Shown: positions 1-9,733, counted from the stretch's first letter. The stretch is 64,000 nucleotides of DNA from Acidobacteriaceae bacterium (GCA_030041515.1 JASHNS010000023.1:1-64000), one strand, 5' to 3'. The notes: generated by a model from the letters alone, not told the origin. Numbers and translations: made by a program.

Positions 1-2
1 TG

Positions 3-1280
3 AAGGTCGCCGACGGTCCGGAGCACGTCACCGTCCAGGAAATTGACGGACTGCTGTATCTCCCCGGCCATGCCCAGGATCAATTGCGGCGTGCTCTGTG
101 CGTCCCGGCACTCAGCGAAGGCTGGAAGGGGTCGCTGAAGTCTCTGATCGCGGCCATCGAGAAGCACGCCCGAAGTGGAAATGCGGCCCTTACCCCGACT
201 TCCGCACCGCCTCCGATGTGGCGAGGCTTTCGCAGTTTGCGGGTTGCAGCGATACAGCAGGAAAGTGCAGAAGTACTGTCGTTCGTCCTCGAGTCAGCGG
301 ACCACAGCCCACTTCCGGCACCTCTTCCCGGTCAGTTTCTGGTCCTGAGGCTCGAACCTGACAATGGCTCAGATCCCCTCCTGCGCAACTACTCGATATC
401 TGGGGCGCCGGAGATCGGAAAGTATCGCATCAGCGTGAAGCGTGCCGACGGGGCTGGAAGCCGTCACCTTCATGACAGGGTTCAGGCCGGCGACCTGCTG
501 CAGGTCAGCGCTCCCAGAGGCAGTTTCACGCTCGCACCGGGTAACCGGCCGGTTGTTTTGCTCAGCGCTGGCATCGGAGCGACTCCGGTTCTCTCCATGC
601 TTCACTCCCTCGCGGATGACACGGCACACCCGATGCGGGAAGTCTGGTGGTGCTACGGAGCGCAGAGTAGGGCGGAACATCCGTTCGCAGCGGAGGTGCG
701 CTCTCTTCTCGGCATTCTTCCGCAGAGTCATTCTTTCGTGGCATACAGCAGGCCGGAAGATGGAGACCGCCCGGGTGAGGATTACGACTTCCTGGGGCAC
801 CTCAATCTGGCGTCATTGCAGCAGCGTGGTCTGCCGAAGGACGCGGACTTCTATCTTTGCGGGCCGCGTGCTTTCCTTGCCGACCTAACGGCCGGTCTAA
901 AGGCCTGGAGTGTCCCTGAGTCCTCGATCCGCTCCGAAGTATTCGGGGCGGGGTCCTCAATCACCCCGGGAATCGCAAAGCGCTCGCGAGTCGCCCCCCA
1001 CGCGCCTGCCGAAAACCCTGGCACGGGCCCGAAGGTCTCCTTTACGCGCAGCGGTCTCACCGTGCCGTGGGATTCACGGTATGAAAACCTCCTCGAGTTA
1101 GCGGAAGCCTGCGACATTCCCGTCAAATGGTCCTGCAGAATGGGTGTCTGCCACGCCTGCGAGTGCGGTCTGATCGATGGAACCATCCGCTATGAGCCCG
1201 AGCCGCTGGATCGGCCTGCTGAAGGGAATCTCTTAATTTGCTGCTCGAGGCCGGAGACTGCGATCCAGCTGGATCTCTGA
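3..1280 (+). CDS. MOSC / FAD / 2Fe-2S ferredoxin-reductase fusion protein (5' truncated)
   Basis: The reading frame is open to the left edge, and its first visible residues (EIDGLLYLPGH...LRRAL.PALS.GWKGS) match the end of a MOSC domain with its 3-alpha extension, so the true start lies outside the window; the ATG at 84 is internal. After it come a ferredoxin-reductase FAD domain (RNYSIS at about residue 127, counting from the edge), an NAD domain (LLSAGIGATPVLSML) and a C-terminal plant-type 2Fe-2S domain with CX4CX2C (CRMGVCHAC) and a last Cys near ICCSRP. Family members pass electrons from NAD(P)H through FAD to the iron-sulfur cluster; the MOSC part is thought to handle activated sulfur or N-hydroxylated compounds. 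The substrate is unknown. Confidence 0.85.
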   Translation, partial: KVADGPEHVTVQEIDGLLYLPGHAQDQLRRALCVPALSEGWKGSLKSLIAAIEKHARSGNAALTPTSAPPPMWRGFRSLRVAAIQQESAEVLSFVLESADHSPLPAPLPGQFLVLRLEPDNGSDPLLRNYSISGAPEIGKYRISVKRADGAGSRHLHDRVQAGDLLQVSAPRGSFTLAPGNRPVVLLSAGIGATPVLSMLHSLADDTAHPMREVWWCYGAQSRAEHPFAAEVRSLLGILPQSHSFVAYSRPEDGDRPGEDYDFLGHLNLASLQQRGLPKDADFYLCGPRAFLADLTAGLKAWSVPESSIRSEVFGAGSSITPGIAKRSRVAPHAPAENPGTGPKVSFTRSGLTVPWDSRYENLLELAEACDIPVKWSCRMGVCHACECGLIDGTIRYEPEPLDRPAEGNLLICCSRPETAIQLDL

Positions 1281-1357
1281 TCATTCAGCGGACCTGGTCG
1301 CCAAAGAAATTTTAGTTGCTGACGCACCTGGTTCTGGCTGGAAAGGACCCTACTGAC

Positions 1358-1825
1358 ATGACTCCGCGCCTACCACTGCCTCCCTTTACACGAGACACAG
1401 CTGTTCTGAAGGTCCGCCTGGCTGAAGACGGCTGGAATACGCGCAATCCTGAGACGGTTTCTCTGGCCTACACTGAGAACTCACGCTGGCGAAACCGTGC
1501 CGAATTCGCGACCGGAAGAGGTCAGATCATCGCGCTCCTCTCGCGAAAGTGGACAAGGGAGCTGGACTACCGTCTTGTCAAGGAGTTGTGGGCATTCCTT
1601 GGCAATCGTATTGCGGTACGATTCGTTTACGAATTCCACGACGACTCAGGAAACTGGTTCCGCGCATACGGAAATGAAAATTGGGAATTCGACGAACAGG
1701 GATTGATGCAGGTACGGCATGCGAGCATCAATGAGCTGCCCATCACGGAGGCCGACCGGAAGCTTCATTGGCCGCTGGGAAGACGGCCTGACGGCCATCC
1801 GGGATTGAGCGATTTGGGCTTTTAA
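1358..1825 (+). CDS. DUF1348 / NTF2-like (SnoaL-fold) protein
   Basis: The 155-residue product is a typical stand-alone NTF2-like alpha+beta barrel of the DUF1348 family ([20 protein letters not shown] near the N-terminus, then ...[10 protein letters not shown], the middle segment [18 protein letters not shown], and [18 protein letters not shown]-like end). I prefer the ATG at 1358 to the upstream TTG at 1316 because a GAAAGGA ribosome site lies 10 bases ahead of it and because the family starts just before the PPFT motif. It follows the redox fusion gene by 77 bases in the same direction, so co-transcription is possible. Molecular function of the family is not established. Confidence 0.8.
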   Translation: MTPRLPLPPFTRDTAVLKVRLAEDGWNTRNPETVSLAYTENSRWRNRAEFATGRGQIIALLSRKWTRELDYRLVKELWAFLGNRIAVRFVYEFHDDSGNWFRAYGNENWEFDEQGLMQVRHASINELPITEADRKLHWPLGRRPDGHPGLSDLGF

Positions 1826-1941
1826 TGGCGGTGCGCTTCAGTCAAAAACCCGGCCCTCGAAAAGTTCGCACGTCAGGGGCGGCCCTGAGCATCAGCAAAT
1901 GAGTCCGCAAATCTCCGGTTCCTTTTGAGAGGTAACTGCAA

Positions 1942-2859
1942 ATGAAGGTACTTGTAGCAGGCGCAAGCGGTGCCATCGGCGCACCCCTGATCGGCGGTTT
2001 GATCGCGGCCGGGCACCAGGCCACCGGAATGACGACGCAAGCGGCAGGAATAGCGGCCCTGCGACAGCAGGGGGCTGAAGCAGTGCTTCTGAACGTTCTC
2101 GACGCCGACTGCGTCACGCGCGAAATCGAAAGAATGCACCCCGACGCGATCATCGATGAGCTCACATCTCTGCCGCGGCAGTACACTCCTGAGGAAATGC
2201 GGCTGGCTGCTCCACGCGACCGTCAGGTTCGACTGGAGGGAGGTGGCAACTTGCTCCGCGCAGCGGTCAGAGCTGGCGTCAAGCGATACGTGGTGCAATC
2301 CACGGGCTTCTTCTACGCACCCGGCGAGGGGTTCGCGTCTGAGACAGAACTACTTGCGCACAGTGCATCGGCGGGAGTGGCCGGAGCTGTCGCCACCTAC
2401 ACGGAAATCGAACGCCGGCTTTTCGGCGAATCGAGTCTCGAAGGAGTTGCGCTGCGGTACGGGTTTTTCTATGGTCCACGCACCTACTACGACCCAGACG
2501 TCGGCAGCATCGCGCAACAGGTTCGCGCCGGCCACTACCCGGTAGTCGGCCCGGGCAGCGGAGTCTCCTCGTTCATTCATATTGAAGATGCTGCTGCCGC
2601 AACCGTTGCAGCACTGGAATGGTCGCCGGGCGTGTACAACGTTGTGGACGACAATCCAAGCCCCCTCGCTGTCTGGCTGCCTGCGTTCGCCAGATTTCTC
2701 GGGGCGCCGGATCCGCCTCGCGTATCCGCGGAAGAGACAATTCGCCAATATGGACCGGACGCGGCGTACTACGCACTTCAACTCCGCGGAGCATCGAACG
2801 CCAAGGCAAAGGGAGAGTTCGGCTTTGCGCCGCGGCCGCTCGAGTGGCTTGCTGACTAA
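1942..2859 (+). CDS. NAD(P)-dependent epimerase/dehydratase (extended SDR)
   Basis: The 305-residue protein opens with the Rossmann motif VLVAGASGAIGAPLI (GxxGxxG, residues 3-17), has a substrate-side region FIHIEDAAAATVAALEW and a YNVVDDNPSPL segment typical of atypical or extended SDR sugar-nucleotide-epimerase-like proteins. The catalytic Tyr region is not a clean YxxxK (YTEIERRLF), so it may belong to the atypical SDR group. A GAGAGG ribosome site precedes the ATG by 8 bases. It probably reduces or epimerises a small metabolite using NAD(P)H; the substrate cannot be read from the sequence. It is transcribed on its own, 116 bases after the DUF1348 gene. Confidence 0.8.
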   Translation: MKVLVAGASGAIGAPLIGGLIAAGHQATGMTTQAAGIAALRQQGAEAVLLNVLDADCVTREIERMHPDAIIDELTSLPRQYTPEEMRLAAPRDRQVRLEGGGNLLRAAVRAGVKRYVVQSTGFFYAPGEGFASETELLAHSASAGVAGAVATYTEIERRLFGESSLEGVALRYGFFYGPRTYYDPDVGSIAQQVRAGHYPVVGPGSGVSSFIHIEDAAAATVAALEWSPGVYNVVDDNPSPLAVWLPAFARFLGAPDPPRVSAEETIRQYGPDAAYYALQLRGASNAKAKGEFGFAPRPLEWLAD

Positions 2860-3239
2860 ACCTGCGAGGCAACCAGTAGAAAGCAGATCGCAGATGAAGT
2901 TCCCGGGTAGACCAACCGGGCCGCCTTAGTGCTTTTCCGCGAAACCCCTCCGAATAGCGGCTCCGCTCGGCGCAGCTCCGTGGATATAATCCAGAGCGCA
3001 AAGAATCGAAGAAAAGATTTGGCTTACGGGGGCGATGTCAAACGGCGCTTTGGCGTGCTCTTCGCTGCTCAATGAGCGAACGTTTCCCGGTCCCCGGTAA
3101 GTTTCATCACGACCCTTCAGTTCGCCGGGTGTCGCCGAATTGACTCCTGTGCCGCCAGACTCGTAACCGCTTTCGTGTTTTCTTTACTCCACTGTCAATA
3201 ATCGGAGTATGATTAGCGCACGATTTCCAGCTGGCGCGG
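2860..3239. other. Intergenic, no gene recognised
   Basis: No frame on either strand gives a recognisable product here. The overlapping minus-strand reading frame (2573-3001) is an antisense shadow of the epimerase gene. The region probably holds the leader of the decayed receiver gene and of the FixJ-type regulator. Confidence 0.4.
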
Positions 3240-3515
3240 TTTCCGTTGAACCTCTGCTGAGAATTGATCCCCAGGTCAATTCCGGCTACGCATGCCTGAT
3301 GCTCGTCCGCTGTTCATTTCGGGAGAATGGTTTGTCATCAGGATTCCTGTCGTGAGGAGTCTGGATTTTCGTTATGCGTCTCGGGCCCCATGCGGTCGCG
3401 GCTAATTGAAGAAGGAGCCGTGGGATTCCTGTTCAAACCTTTCACCGATACGGCCCTCCTCGAGGTCTTCAGTGGTGTTCTGGGGGCAAATAGAATGTCC
3501 TCTCAGCGTTTGTAA
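3240..3515 (+). pseudogene. Remnant of a stand-alone receiver-domain gene
   Basis: The last part reads as the C-terminal third of a receiver domain (VSGPMRSRLIEEGAVGFLFK then PFTDTALLEV), including the conserved Lys of the KPF motif. Upstream pieces can be recognised only by switching frames: LLRIDPQVNSGYACLML (normally followed by the phospho-acceptor Asp) in one frame and IRIPVV in another. The conserved Asp pocket and phospho-acceptor are lost, so the gene is broken by more than one frameshift or deletion. The intact equivalent is the receiver gene at 48824-49195, which also sits directly before a FixJ-type gene; the decayed copy ends 15 bases before the next start. Confidence 0.6.
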
Positions 3516-3529
3516 AGTAGGGCGATAGA

Positions 3530-4201
3530 ATGAGCGCCCGTAATGTGCAAGATCGACCCGACGTCTTGGGCGCCACGCCGATCGTCTTCGTCGTCGACGA
3601 TGATATCTCCGTGCGCGAATCGCTGGAGGTTCTTCTCGTACAGGAGGGCTTGACCGTCGAGACGTTTGTTTCAGCACAGCACTTTCTCTCTCGTCCACGT
3701 TCCTGCGAGCCGAGCTGTCTGATTCTGGATTTATCCCTTCCCGATATAAATGGCCTGGATCTGCAGAGGCGGATCGCGGTGGAACGACAGGACATGCCCA
3801 TCATTTTCATCACTGGCCATGGTGACGTCCCAAAGACCGTCCAGGCAATGAAAGCCGGCGCCGTTGAATTTCTCACAAAACCGTTGAGTGATGAGGCGCT
3901 GCTGAATGCGGTTCGTAGCGCGCTCCAACGCAGCAACGCCCTGCTCGAGCGCGAGCGACAGGTTCAGGTTCTTAAGGCTCGCTACGAGATTCTCACACCT
4001 CGCGAGCGCGAAGTGATGGCCCTTGTAGCCAGAGGCCTCCCCAATAAGCTCGTGGGCAACGAGCTTGGAATCAGCGAGATTACCGTCAAAGCCCATCGTG
4101 GGCGAGTGATGGAGAAGATGAAAGCTGAATCCCTGGCAGAACTCGTCAAGATGGCTTCCCGGCTTCGGTTGCGTGGGCCTGTGGGATCGAAAGATGTGTA
4201 G
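3530..4201 (+). CDS. FixJ-family response regulator (receiver + LuxR-type HTH)
   Basis: The 223-residue protein has a receiver domain with acidic pocket VVDDDISVRESLE (about residues 22-33), phospho-acceptor Asp in LILDLSLP, Thr/Ser in FITGHGDVP, and Lys in FLTKPLSDEALL. A linker helix leads to a GerE/LuxR HTH (LTPREREVMALVARGL...[17 protein letters not shown]). This is the architecture of FixJ, StyR and TodT, which are activated by phosphorylation from sensor kinases and bind DNA as dimers. No kinase is adjacent. It closely resembles the products at 40318 and 49192 (same [12 protein letters not shown] recognition helix), so the three may bind related sites. Confidence 0.92.
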   Translation: MSARNVQDRPDVLGATPIVFVVDDDISVRESLEVLLVQEGLTVETFVSAQHFLSRPRSCEPSCLILDLSLPDINGLDLQRRIAVERQDMPIIFITGHGDVPKTVQAMKAGAVEFLTKPLSDEALLNAVRSALQRSNALLERERQVQVLKARYEILTPREREVMALVARGLPNKLVGNELGISEITVKAHRGRVMEKMKAESLAELVKMASRLRLRGPVGSKDV

Positions 4202-4314
4202 GCGCTGCGCCTTGGACACTGGGGCTGGACGATGCACGACGGGAGTGGCCGACTGTCGCTGCAAGGGTTGTATCTTTCCAGCGATTGCCGCCAACTTCGT
4301 TGGCGACTGAATTC

Positions 4315-4980
4315 CTATCTGACCTCAAAAGCGACAGAAGAGAGCAGGGCGCTCATTCCATTCCAGGCGATCTGGACTCCGATGCAGATCAGGAGGAATG
4401 ACGCAAGCCGGAGGATGATAGCCATGCCGGTTTCGCCCAGCGCTCGCGCCAGTGCACTCGCGAAGGCGTAGCAGAGAAACACGCTGAGAGCGATTACCGC
4501 AATCGCCGTCAGCTCGGCTACAAGGATCAGCACATGGAAGCCATAACGATGGCTGGTGTTCGCGCCGAGGGTTACCGCGACCGAGATGGCTCCGGGGCCC
4601 ACGGTGAGCGGCATGGTCAGCGGATAGAAGGCGCGTCGCATCAAGTCCGGGGCCGAGGTGCATTTCTGGATGGATTTCGGTGGCGAAAGGTCTTTCTGAG
4701 CAAGCATCGACCAGCCGATCGACGTGACCAGAAGACCTCCGCCCACCTGCACGACGGGAAGCGATACTCCGAAGAACCCAAGCACGTGCGCGCCGACGAA
4801 ATAGGACAATGTCAGGAGCCAAAAACTGTTCAGGGCGACCCGAAGGGAAAGAGTGCGGCATTCCTGCGGAGAGCATTGGGGGGTGAAGGCGAGAAACATC
4901 GGGCTTCCACCCACGGGATCTACGATGGGGAAGAGCGCGGCGATAACGAGAAAGAAGACTTTTGCGGCTGTAATGATCAC
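4315..4980 (-). CDS. MarC-family integral membrane protein
   Basis: The 221-residue protein has six predicted hydrophobic segments and the family signature near the N-terminus (FFLVIAALFPIVDPVGGSPMF, roughly residues 9-29). MarC/UPF0056 proteins sit in the inner membrane; the original link to multiple antibiotic resistance in E. coli was later withdrawn, and transport function is unproven. The best start is the GTG at 4980, right before the first hydrophobic stretch. It is convergent with the FixJ-type regulator upstream in the window (gap 113 bases). A weak copy of the window's recurring regulatory element lies about 225 bases upstream at 5206-5232. Confidence 0.85.
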   Translation of the reverse strand: MIITAAKVFFLVIAALFPIVDPVGGSPMFLAFTPQCSPQECRTLSLRVALNSFWLLTLSYFVGAHVLGFFGVSLPVVQVGGGLLVTSIGWSMLAQKDLSPPKSIQKCTSAPDLMRRAFYPLTMPLTVGPGAISVAVTLGANTSHRYGFHVLILVAELTAIAVIALSVFLCYAFASALARALGETGMAIILRLASFLLICIGVQIAWNGMSALLSSVAFEVR

Positions 4981-5205
4981 TGTCCCGATCCACCGTGTGC
5001 GGCAGATGGAGACGCTTCTGGGCAGGAAATCACTCGCTGCGAACGATCGGAAGCCGCGGGCTTGCTCCAGGGTATGTCGCTTCGAGCAAGGCCGCCAGAG
5101 CCGTCATTGAAACTAATGAAGTGTGGCTGGATGGAGCCACTCCAAGCCGATCTCCTTTCCAGAAGCGTCTCACAACAGCAATTAAGCCTGAGCCGCCTTC
5201 CTGGA

Positions 5206-5232
5206 TCAATTAGACCAAGGTATGAATCTACG
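5206..5232 (-). promoter_or_regulatory. Weak copy of the recurring GTCCAATT-type element
   Basis: On the plus strand it reads CAATTAGACCAAGGTAT, which matches the CAATTGGACnATGGTAT core of the other sites with two changes; no clear GATAC palindrome flanks it. It lies 226 bases before marC, further than the stronger sites lie from their genes, so it may be fortuitous. Confidence 0.3.
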
Positions 5233-5299
5233 CCGACGTGGAGCTCTCCCCCAGGAGAGGTAAATACGCCGCCGTGCCAAGGGTTCATCTTAGGCGCGC

Positions 5300-5419
5300 T
5301 TAATGGCTGACGTGGATCAGAACTGCGGCTGCAATAACACCTGCGGCGATAAAGAGCACCAGCATGATCAATGCATAGAAGAAGTAAATGCCGGGTTCAT
5401 CATCCGGATCGGCTTTCAT
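5300..5419 (-). CDS. 39-residue single-span membrane protein
   Basis: A short minus-strand frame starts at ATG 5417-5419 and ends with TAA at 5300. It begins MKADPDDEPGIYFFYALIML and continues with a hydrophobic run VLFIAAGVIAAAVLIHVSH, giving an acidic N-terminus followed by one transmembrane helix of about 25 residues. A strong ribosome site (GAGGAGAG) sits 6 bases before the ATG, which is the main reason to call it. It lies between gnd and marC, all on the minus strand. I do not recognise the family. It could be a small regulator or subunit, but nothing here shows which. Confidence 0.6.
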   Translation of the reverse strand: MKADPDDEPGIYFFYALIMLVLFIAAGVIAAAVLIHVSH

Positions 5420-5558
5420 TTCGATCTCTCCTCGGGGGGCCTAACGAGTGCGGTGACAAAGGGAGAATCATCACGCTCCGCCGCAGGCCTGTTGCATGAA
5501 TTCGTCGGGGGGCAGCCGAAACCCACAATTCCCCCAGGGCCACCGAGACAATGCCGGA

Positions 5559-6578
5559 TTAATTGCCTGTCGGTATCTCGACATGGCCTCCGAATTGAAG
5601 TCGCATGGCGGAAAGCAGCTTATCCTGGTAGTCTGCTTCGCCGCGGGAAGTGAACCGCTGATACAGTGCTGCCGAGAGCACGGGCGCCGGCACTCCCTCG
5701 TCAATCGCCGCCTGAATCGTCCAGCGCCCTTCGCCCGAATCGGACACATGCCCGGCGAATTTCGAAAGTGCCGGATCTTCGACGAGCGCGGCAGCGGTCA
5801 GATCGAGGAGCCAGGACGCGACCACGCTTCCGCGGCGCCACACCTCGGCGATGTCGCCGAGGTTCAGCTCGTACTGGTAATGCTCGGGATCGCGTAACGG
5901 AGTTGTTTCAGCGTTGACGGCAGATTTCCGTCTGCCGACACTCGCATCCCGCAGAATGCCGAGCCCTTCTGCGTAGGCGGCCATCAGTCCATACTCAATG
6001 CCGTTGTGGACCATCTTGACGAAGTGGCCCGCCCCGTTTGTTCCACAATGCAGGTAGCCCATTTCGGCTGTGCCATGACTCTGATCGCGGCCCGGAGTCC
6101 TGGGGATGACGCCGATACCCGGCGCCAGTTGCCGGAAGATCGGGTCCAGCTGCTCGACAACCTCTGCTTCGCCACCGATCATCATGCAGTATCCCCGTTC
6201 GAGCCCCCACACTCCTCCACTGGTTCCCACGTCGACGTAATGGATGCCATTCGCCGAGAGCTCTTTCGCACGGCGAATGTCATCTACGTAATATGAGTTT
6301 CCACCGTCGATCAGTGTGTCGCCGGCTTCGAGATGCGGGATCAAATCCTGAATTGTCTGGTCCACGGCCGCCGCCGGGACCATCAGCCAGATGGCCCGCG
6401 GCGCCCTTAGTTTGGCCACCATATCGTGGAAGTCGGTGGCACCCACGGCATTTTCGCTGGTCAGCTGTTCGACCACCCGCCGCGACACGTCGAACACAAC
6501 ACATTCCTGTCCACCCTTCATCAGCCGACGAACCATGTTGGCGCCCATTCGCCCCAGCCCGATCACTCCGATTTGCAT
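5559..6578 (-). CDS. gnd: 6-phosphogluconate dehydrogenase, decarboxylating (YqeC type)
   Basis: The 339-residue product has the N-terminal NADP/NAD-binding motif [17 protein letters not shown], the substrate-binding GTSGGVWG segment (about residues 119-126) and the catalytic [16 protein letters not shown] segment with Lys and His/Asn/Glu as in the family. It is shorter than E. coli Gnd (468 residues), matching the short bacterial YqeC/GndA-type enzymes. The ATG at 6578 is preferred over 6617 because AAGGGGGT precedes it and because the protein then begins right at the Rossmann strand. It oxidises 6-phosphogluconate to ribulose 5-phosphate and CO2. It lies 58 bases after an MFS sugar-acid-type transporter, suggesting joint use on gluconate-like substrates. 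Confidence 0.92.
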   Translation of the reverse strand: MQIGVIGLGRMGANMVRRLMKGGQECVVFDVSRRVVEQLTSENAVGATDFHDMVAKLRAPRAIWLMVPAAAVDQTIQDLIPHLEAGDTLIDGGNSYYVDDIRRAKELSANGIHYVDVGTSGGVWGLERGYCMMIGGEAEVVEQLDPIFRQLAPGIGVIPRTPGRDQSHGTAEMGYLHCGTNGAGHFVKMVHNGIEYGLMAAYAEGLGILRDASVGRRKSAVNAETTPLRDPEHYQYELNLGDIAEVWRRGSVVASWLLDLTAAALVEDPALSKFAGHVSDSGEGRWTIQAAIDEGVPAPVLSAALYQRFTSRGEADYQDKLLSAMRLQFGGHVEIPTGN

Positions 6579-6636
6579 AAGGTACCCCCTTCCTCGTTTC
6601 CAATCGGCGCTACGCAATACTTGCCGGAGACAGTTC

Positions 6637-7968
6637 TCAGTTCGGCTCGGGAATCACCTGCATCCTCCCCAGCAGGAAGACATATGCGGCAATTCCGGCA
6701 CAAAGGAAGATGGCCGCCACTGTGAATGCGGCGGGAAAATCATGCTTCCCCGCGAAGTAACCGGTCACAATCGGGGCCGCGATTGCCGCGAGCTGCGTGG
6801 CGAAATTCATGATCCCGCCAATCCTGCCCACGCTCTCCTTTGGCGCAATTAACGACGGCACCGACCACCCCACAGGTGCCATTGCGCCCAGACCTCCCAG
6901 CGAGAGACTCGTCCACAGCAATACCTGCCCCGGGGTATCGGCCACACCCGCTCCATAGATGCAAACACCGCAAAGCATCCCGAGCACCAAAACGGTCTGT
7001 CGCACTTTCCATGCCGTCCAGCCGTGGGAGACCAGCCAGTCAACCAGCAGGCCTCCGATGCAGAGGTCCGTCAGCGTCGCAACACCCCACGGCACGCTCG
7101 TGTAAAGCACCGAATGCAGCAGATCCACGTGGAGCCGTACGGTCAGATACGCCGGCAGCCAGGTAAGCAGCAGATAAAATGTCCAGTTATAAGCGGCAAA
7201 TCCGATCGTCGCTCCCATCACTTCGCGCTTCCGAAGCAGATACACCAAAGGCGCGCCCTTTGCGCGCTCTCCCGCAGCATTTTCCGGCTGCGCGTTTCCT
7301 CTGAGGATGTACTCCAGTTCCTGCGATGAGAGGGTACGGTCACGGCTCGGATTCCGATATACCCGCCAGAACGCCAGGAAGAACCCAAAGCTCAGCAGTC
7401 CGGTGAAGGCAAAAGTCGCGCGCCACCCGAAGTAGATAAGTACCAGCCCGAGCATCGGAACCCCGATGGCGGATGCAAGCTTCGCCGCGGCATCGAACAG
7501 CGAGGTCGCAAAACTCCGCTCGTTCTCCGGAAACCAATAGCCCGTCGCCTTCGAGTTCGCGGGAAACGTCGGCGCTTCACCAATTCCCAACAGCAGGCGC
7601 GCACCCAGAAACGTCGTCACGCCCGGTGCAAGAGCGGCGCAAAAGGAGGCTGCGCTCCAGATCACGGCGGAGACGCGCCCAACAACCTGCACTCCGATCC
7701 GGTCCAGAATCACGCCGACAGGAATCTGAAGTACCGCATAGGTCCACGAATATGCGCTGGCGAGAACGCCAAAGGTAATCTCGCTGATATGAAATTCCTG
7801 TACGAGAGCCCCATGCGACACGGAAATGTTAACGCGGTCGAAATAGTTGATCAGGACACCGACACCCAGCAACAGTCCAATACGCCAGCGCCGGTGAGCG
7901 CCCTCGTTTGAAACCAGGTCGCTCCTGGACGGCTCGGAATCGATCGGCCAGTCAGTATGCAGGCTCAT
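6637..7968 (-). CDS. MFS transporter, anion:cation symporter type (sugar acids)
   Basis: The 443-residue protein has twelve hydrophobic spans and the ACS-family signature in the first span ([17 protein letters not shown]), like glucarate, galactonate, hexuronate and phthalate permeases. A central cytoplasmic loop separates spans 6 and 7. ATG 7968 directly follows an alternative GTG at 7971; no clear ribosome site is visible for either. It is the first gene of a probable operon with gnd, and an outer-membrane sugar porin is transcribed divergently 335 bases away, which points to proton-coupled uptake of gluconate or a related acid. A copy of the recurring regulatory element lies about 68 bases upstream. 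Confidence 0.85.
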   Translation of the reverse strand: MSLHTDWPIDSEPSRSDLVSNEGAHRRWRIGLLLGVGVLINYFDRVNISVSHGALVQEFHISEITFGVLASAYSWTYAVLQIPVGVILDRIGVQVVGRVSAVIWSAASFCAALAPGVTTFLGARLLLGIGEAPTFPANSKATGYWFPENERSFATSLFDAAAKLASAIGVPMLGLVLIYFGWRATFAFTGLLSFGFFLAFWRVYRNPSRDRTLSSQELEYILRGNAQPENAAGERAKGAPLVYLLRKREVMGATIGFAAYNWTFYLLLTWLPAYLTVRLHVDLLHSVLYTSVPWGVATLTDLCIGGLLVDWLVSHGWTAWKVRQTVLVLGMLCGVCIYGAGVADTPGQVLLWTSLSLGGLGAMAPVGWSVPSLIAPKESVGRIGGIMNFATQLAAIAAPIVTGYFAGKHDFPAAFTVAAIFLCAGIAAYVFLLGRMQVIPEPN

Positions 7969-8035
7969 CACAAAGATCTGAACAGGAAGGGTGCGTCGCT
8001 CCCCACCTATTCAGCCACTACCACCGGGATGAATG

Positions 8036-8075
8036 CAATTGACCAATGGTATGGCAGATACTTTGGTACTGATCC
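8036..8075 (-). promoter_or_regulatory. Recurring regulatory element, copy A (MFS-gnd / porin)
   Basis: Read towards the MFS gene, it contains CAGTACCAAAGTATCTG (imperfect GATAC-N4-GTATC type) followed by GCCATACCATTGGTCAATTG, matching the common core ATACCATnGTCCAATTG with one change. It lies 68 bases before the MFS start and 228 bases before the porin start, in the only intergenic space between the two. No gene is visible in 7969-8302. Confidence 0.65.
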
Positions 8076-8302
8076 GTTCTATAGCCACGTCGGCGCCGAG
8101 CAAGCCATGGAATAAGGCGACTGTTTGCTGCGGACTCCGGAGCCCATACCATCGTCTGGTCGCATGCAAATCGATGCGCCACCGATCGCGCATGCGGAAT
8201 CTCACTAACGCTGGCTGGAATGGGAAATGCGGCCTCCTCGCGAGGCCGGGGTCCCGTGCGACGCGCGTCGCCGTGGTGATGTCCATTTGGAGGGAATAGA
8301 GT

Positions 8303-9733
8303 ATGTCTCTTCGCTGCTCTCTCGCCGTAGCGGGCCGTTCTGTACTCCCTGGGCTGCTTCTCTTTCTCCCTTTCCCTGTCCACGCCCAGCAGGGCCTGCC
8401 GAATGCGCCCGTGTCCACGGTCGCGACGCCCGCGCCGGCTCACCGGGATCGCTCCAGTGTCCCCGCAGTCCAGTCAAGCCATGCACGATCTCCCGTCAGC
8501 CAGACCCACCCAGACGAATCGGCGCCGGCTCCTGGCGATGAACAGCACTCACAACTCGACCAGAGCGGCGTCAGGATGAGCTTCTACTATGTAGCAGACG
8601 TGCTCGCCGCGCCCAAGGGTGTCGATCCCAAGCCTGAAAACTGGTGGGGACGTATCCGTGGCACGATCGATTTTGATTTCGGCAAATTCACTCCTGACAA
8701 AGGCCTGGGCGGCCATATCACCAGTCTTTGGCAGTACGGTACTAACATCGGCGCGGCAAACTACGTCGGCAGCTATGCCAATCCCTCAAGCCTTGCCAGT
8801 CAGCACGTCTTCCGGGCCGCAGAGTACTCCCTCAGCCAGTACCTCCTGCATGATCACCTCGAATTCCGCGGCGGCAAAATCGCCACGTGGGACAGCTATG
8901 GCGTACAGGAGTACGGTGAGTCGTTTATCAACGAGCCTATGGGCTATGCTTTCAACACGTTCGCGAACACATACATGACCTACGATCCGGGCGGCACACC
9001 CGCCTTCGAGATGAGAGTCCTTCCCAACCACCATTGGTACGCAAAGGCGATCGTTTTCTCGCAGGAGAAGGCTCCTTACAACATTGATGGTAATGGCTTC
9101 GGCTTTCACTTCGGACCGCCCGCCGTCGCGGCTGAAGTCGGCTACCTCCAAGATCCACCGGTGCCACCCGACTCGACCGCCGCCCTCGGTCGAGAGAATT
9201 TCATCCGCTCCTCCGAGACCGGTCCCTGGCCGGGTGTGTTCAAATTCGGCGGTAGCTACAATCCGGGCGTTTTCATCAATCCTCTCAGCGGGCGCCCCAG
9301 TCCCGGCAATTACATCCTTTGGGGACAGGCAAGCCAGGTAGTCTATCGTGAGCCTGGGCAGGGACCGGACGGTCACAGGGGACTCGGTCTCACTTCCACC
9401 GTCGACTGGTCGCCCAACGACGTCAATCCGGAAAACCAGCAAATCGATGTCGGCCTTCGCTATGTGGGCCTCCTCCGCGGCAGCCACTTTGCCAACGACA
9501 TGTTCGATGTGGGCTGGGTCCGAACCTCAAATGGTTCTGCATATCGCGCTTATCTTTTCAGTCGCGGCCAGGGAGATCACGTCTCGGAACATCTGGTTGA
9601 AGTCAACTATCTTGCTCATGTGACATCGAAGCTGTTTCTTCAACCGACGGCGGAGTACATCGTTCATCCCGCCGCGGATCCTCGCCGCGAGAACGTGTTC
9701 GTCTGTGGCTTCCGCATCATGGCAAGTTTCTGA
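8303..9733 (+). CDS. OprB-family carbohydrate-selective porin
   Basis: The 476-residue product has a signal peptide (hydrophobic LPGLLLFLPFPVHA, cleavage likely before QQG around residue 30), a Pro/Ser/Thr/Ala-rich stretch to about residue 85, then a beta-barrel body with the OprB pattern: NWWGRIRGTIDFDFG, FRGGKIATWDSYGVQEYGES near the pore region, and a barrel-end Phe (RIMASF). OprB porins let sugars and sugar acids cross the outer membrane. It is divergent from the MFS transporter and gnd, so the three would give an uptake path from outer membrane to pentose-phosphate metabolism. Confidence 0.82.
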   Translation: MSLRCSLAVAGRSVLPGLLLFLPFPVHAQQGLPNAPVSTVATPAPAHRDRSSVPAVQSSHARSPVSQTHPDESAPAPGDEQHSQLDQSGVRMSFYYVADVLAAPKGVDPKPENWWGRIRGTIDFDFGKFTPDKGLGGHITSLWQYGTNIGAANYVGSYANPSSLASQHVFRAAEYSLSQYLLHDHLEFRGGKIATWDSYGVQEYGESFINEPMGYAFNTFANTYMTYDPGGTPAFEMRVLPNHHWYAKAIVFSQEKAPYNIDGNGFGFHFGPPAVAAEVGYLQDPPVPPDSTAALGRENFIRSSETGPWPGVFKFGGSYNPGVFINPLSGRPSPGNYILWGQASQVVYREPGQGPDGHRGLGLTSTVDWSPNDVNPENQQIDVGLRYVGLLRGSHFANDMFDVGWVRTSNGSAYRAYLFSRGQGDHVSEHLVEVNYLAHVTSKLFLQPTAEYIVHPAADPRRENVFVCGFRIMASF

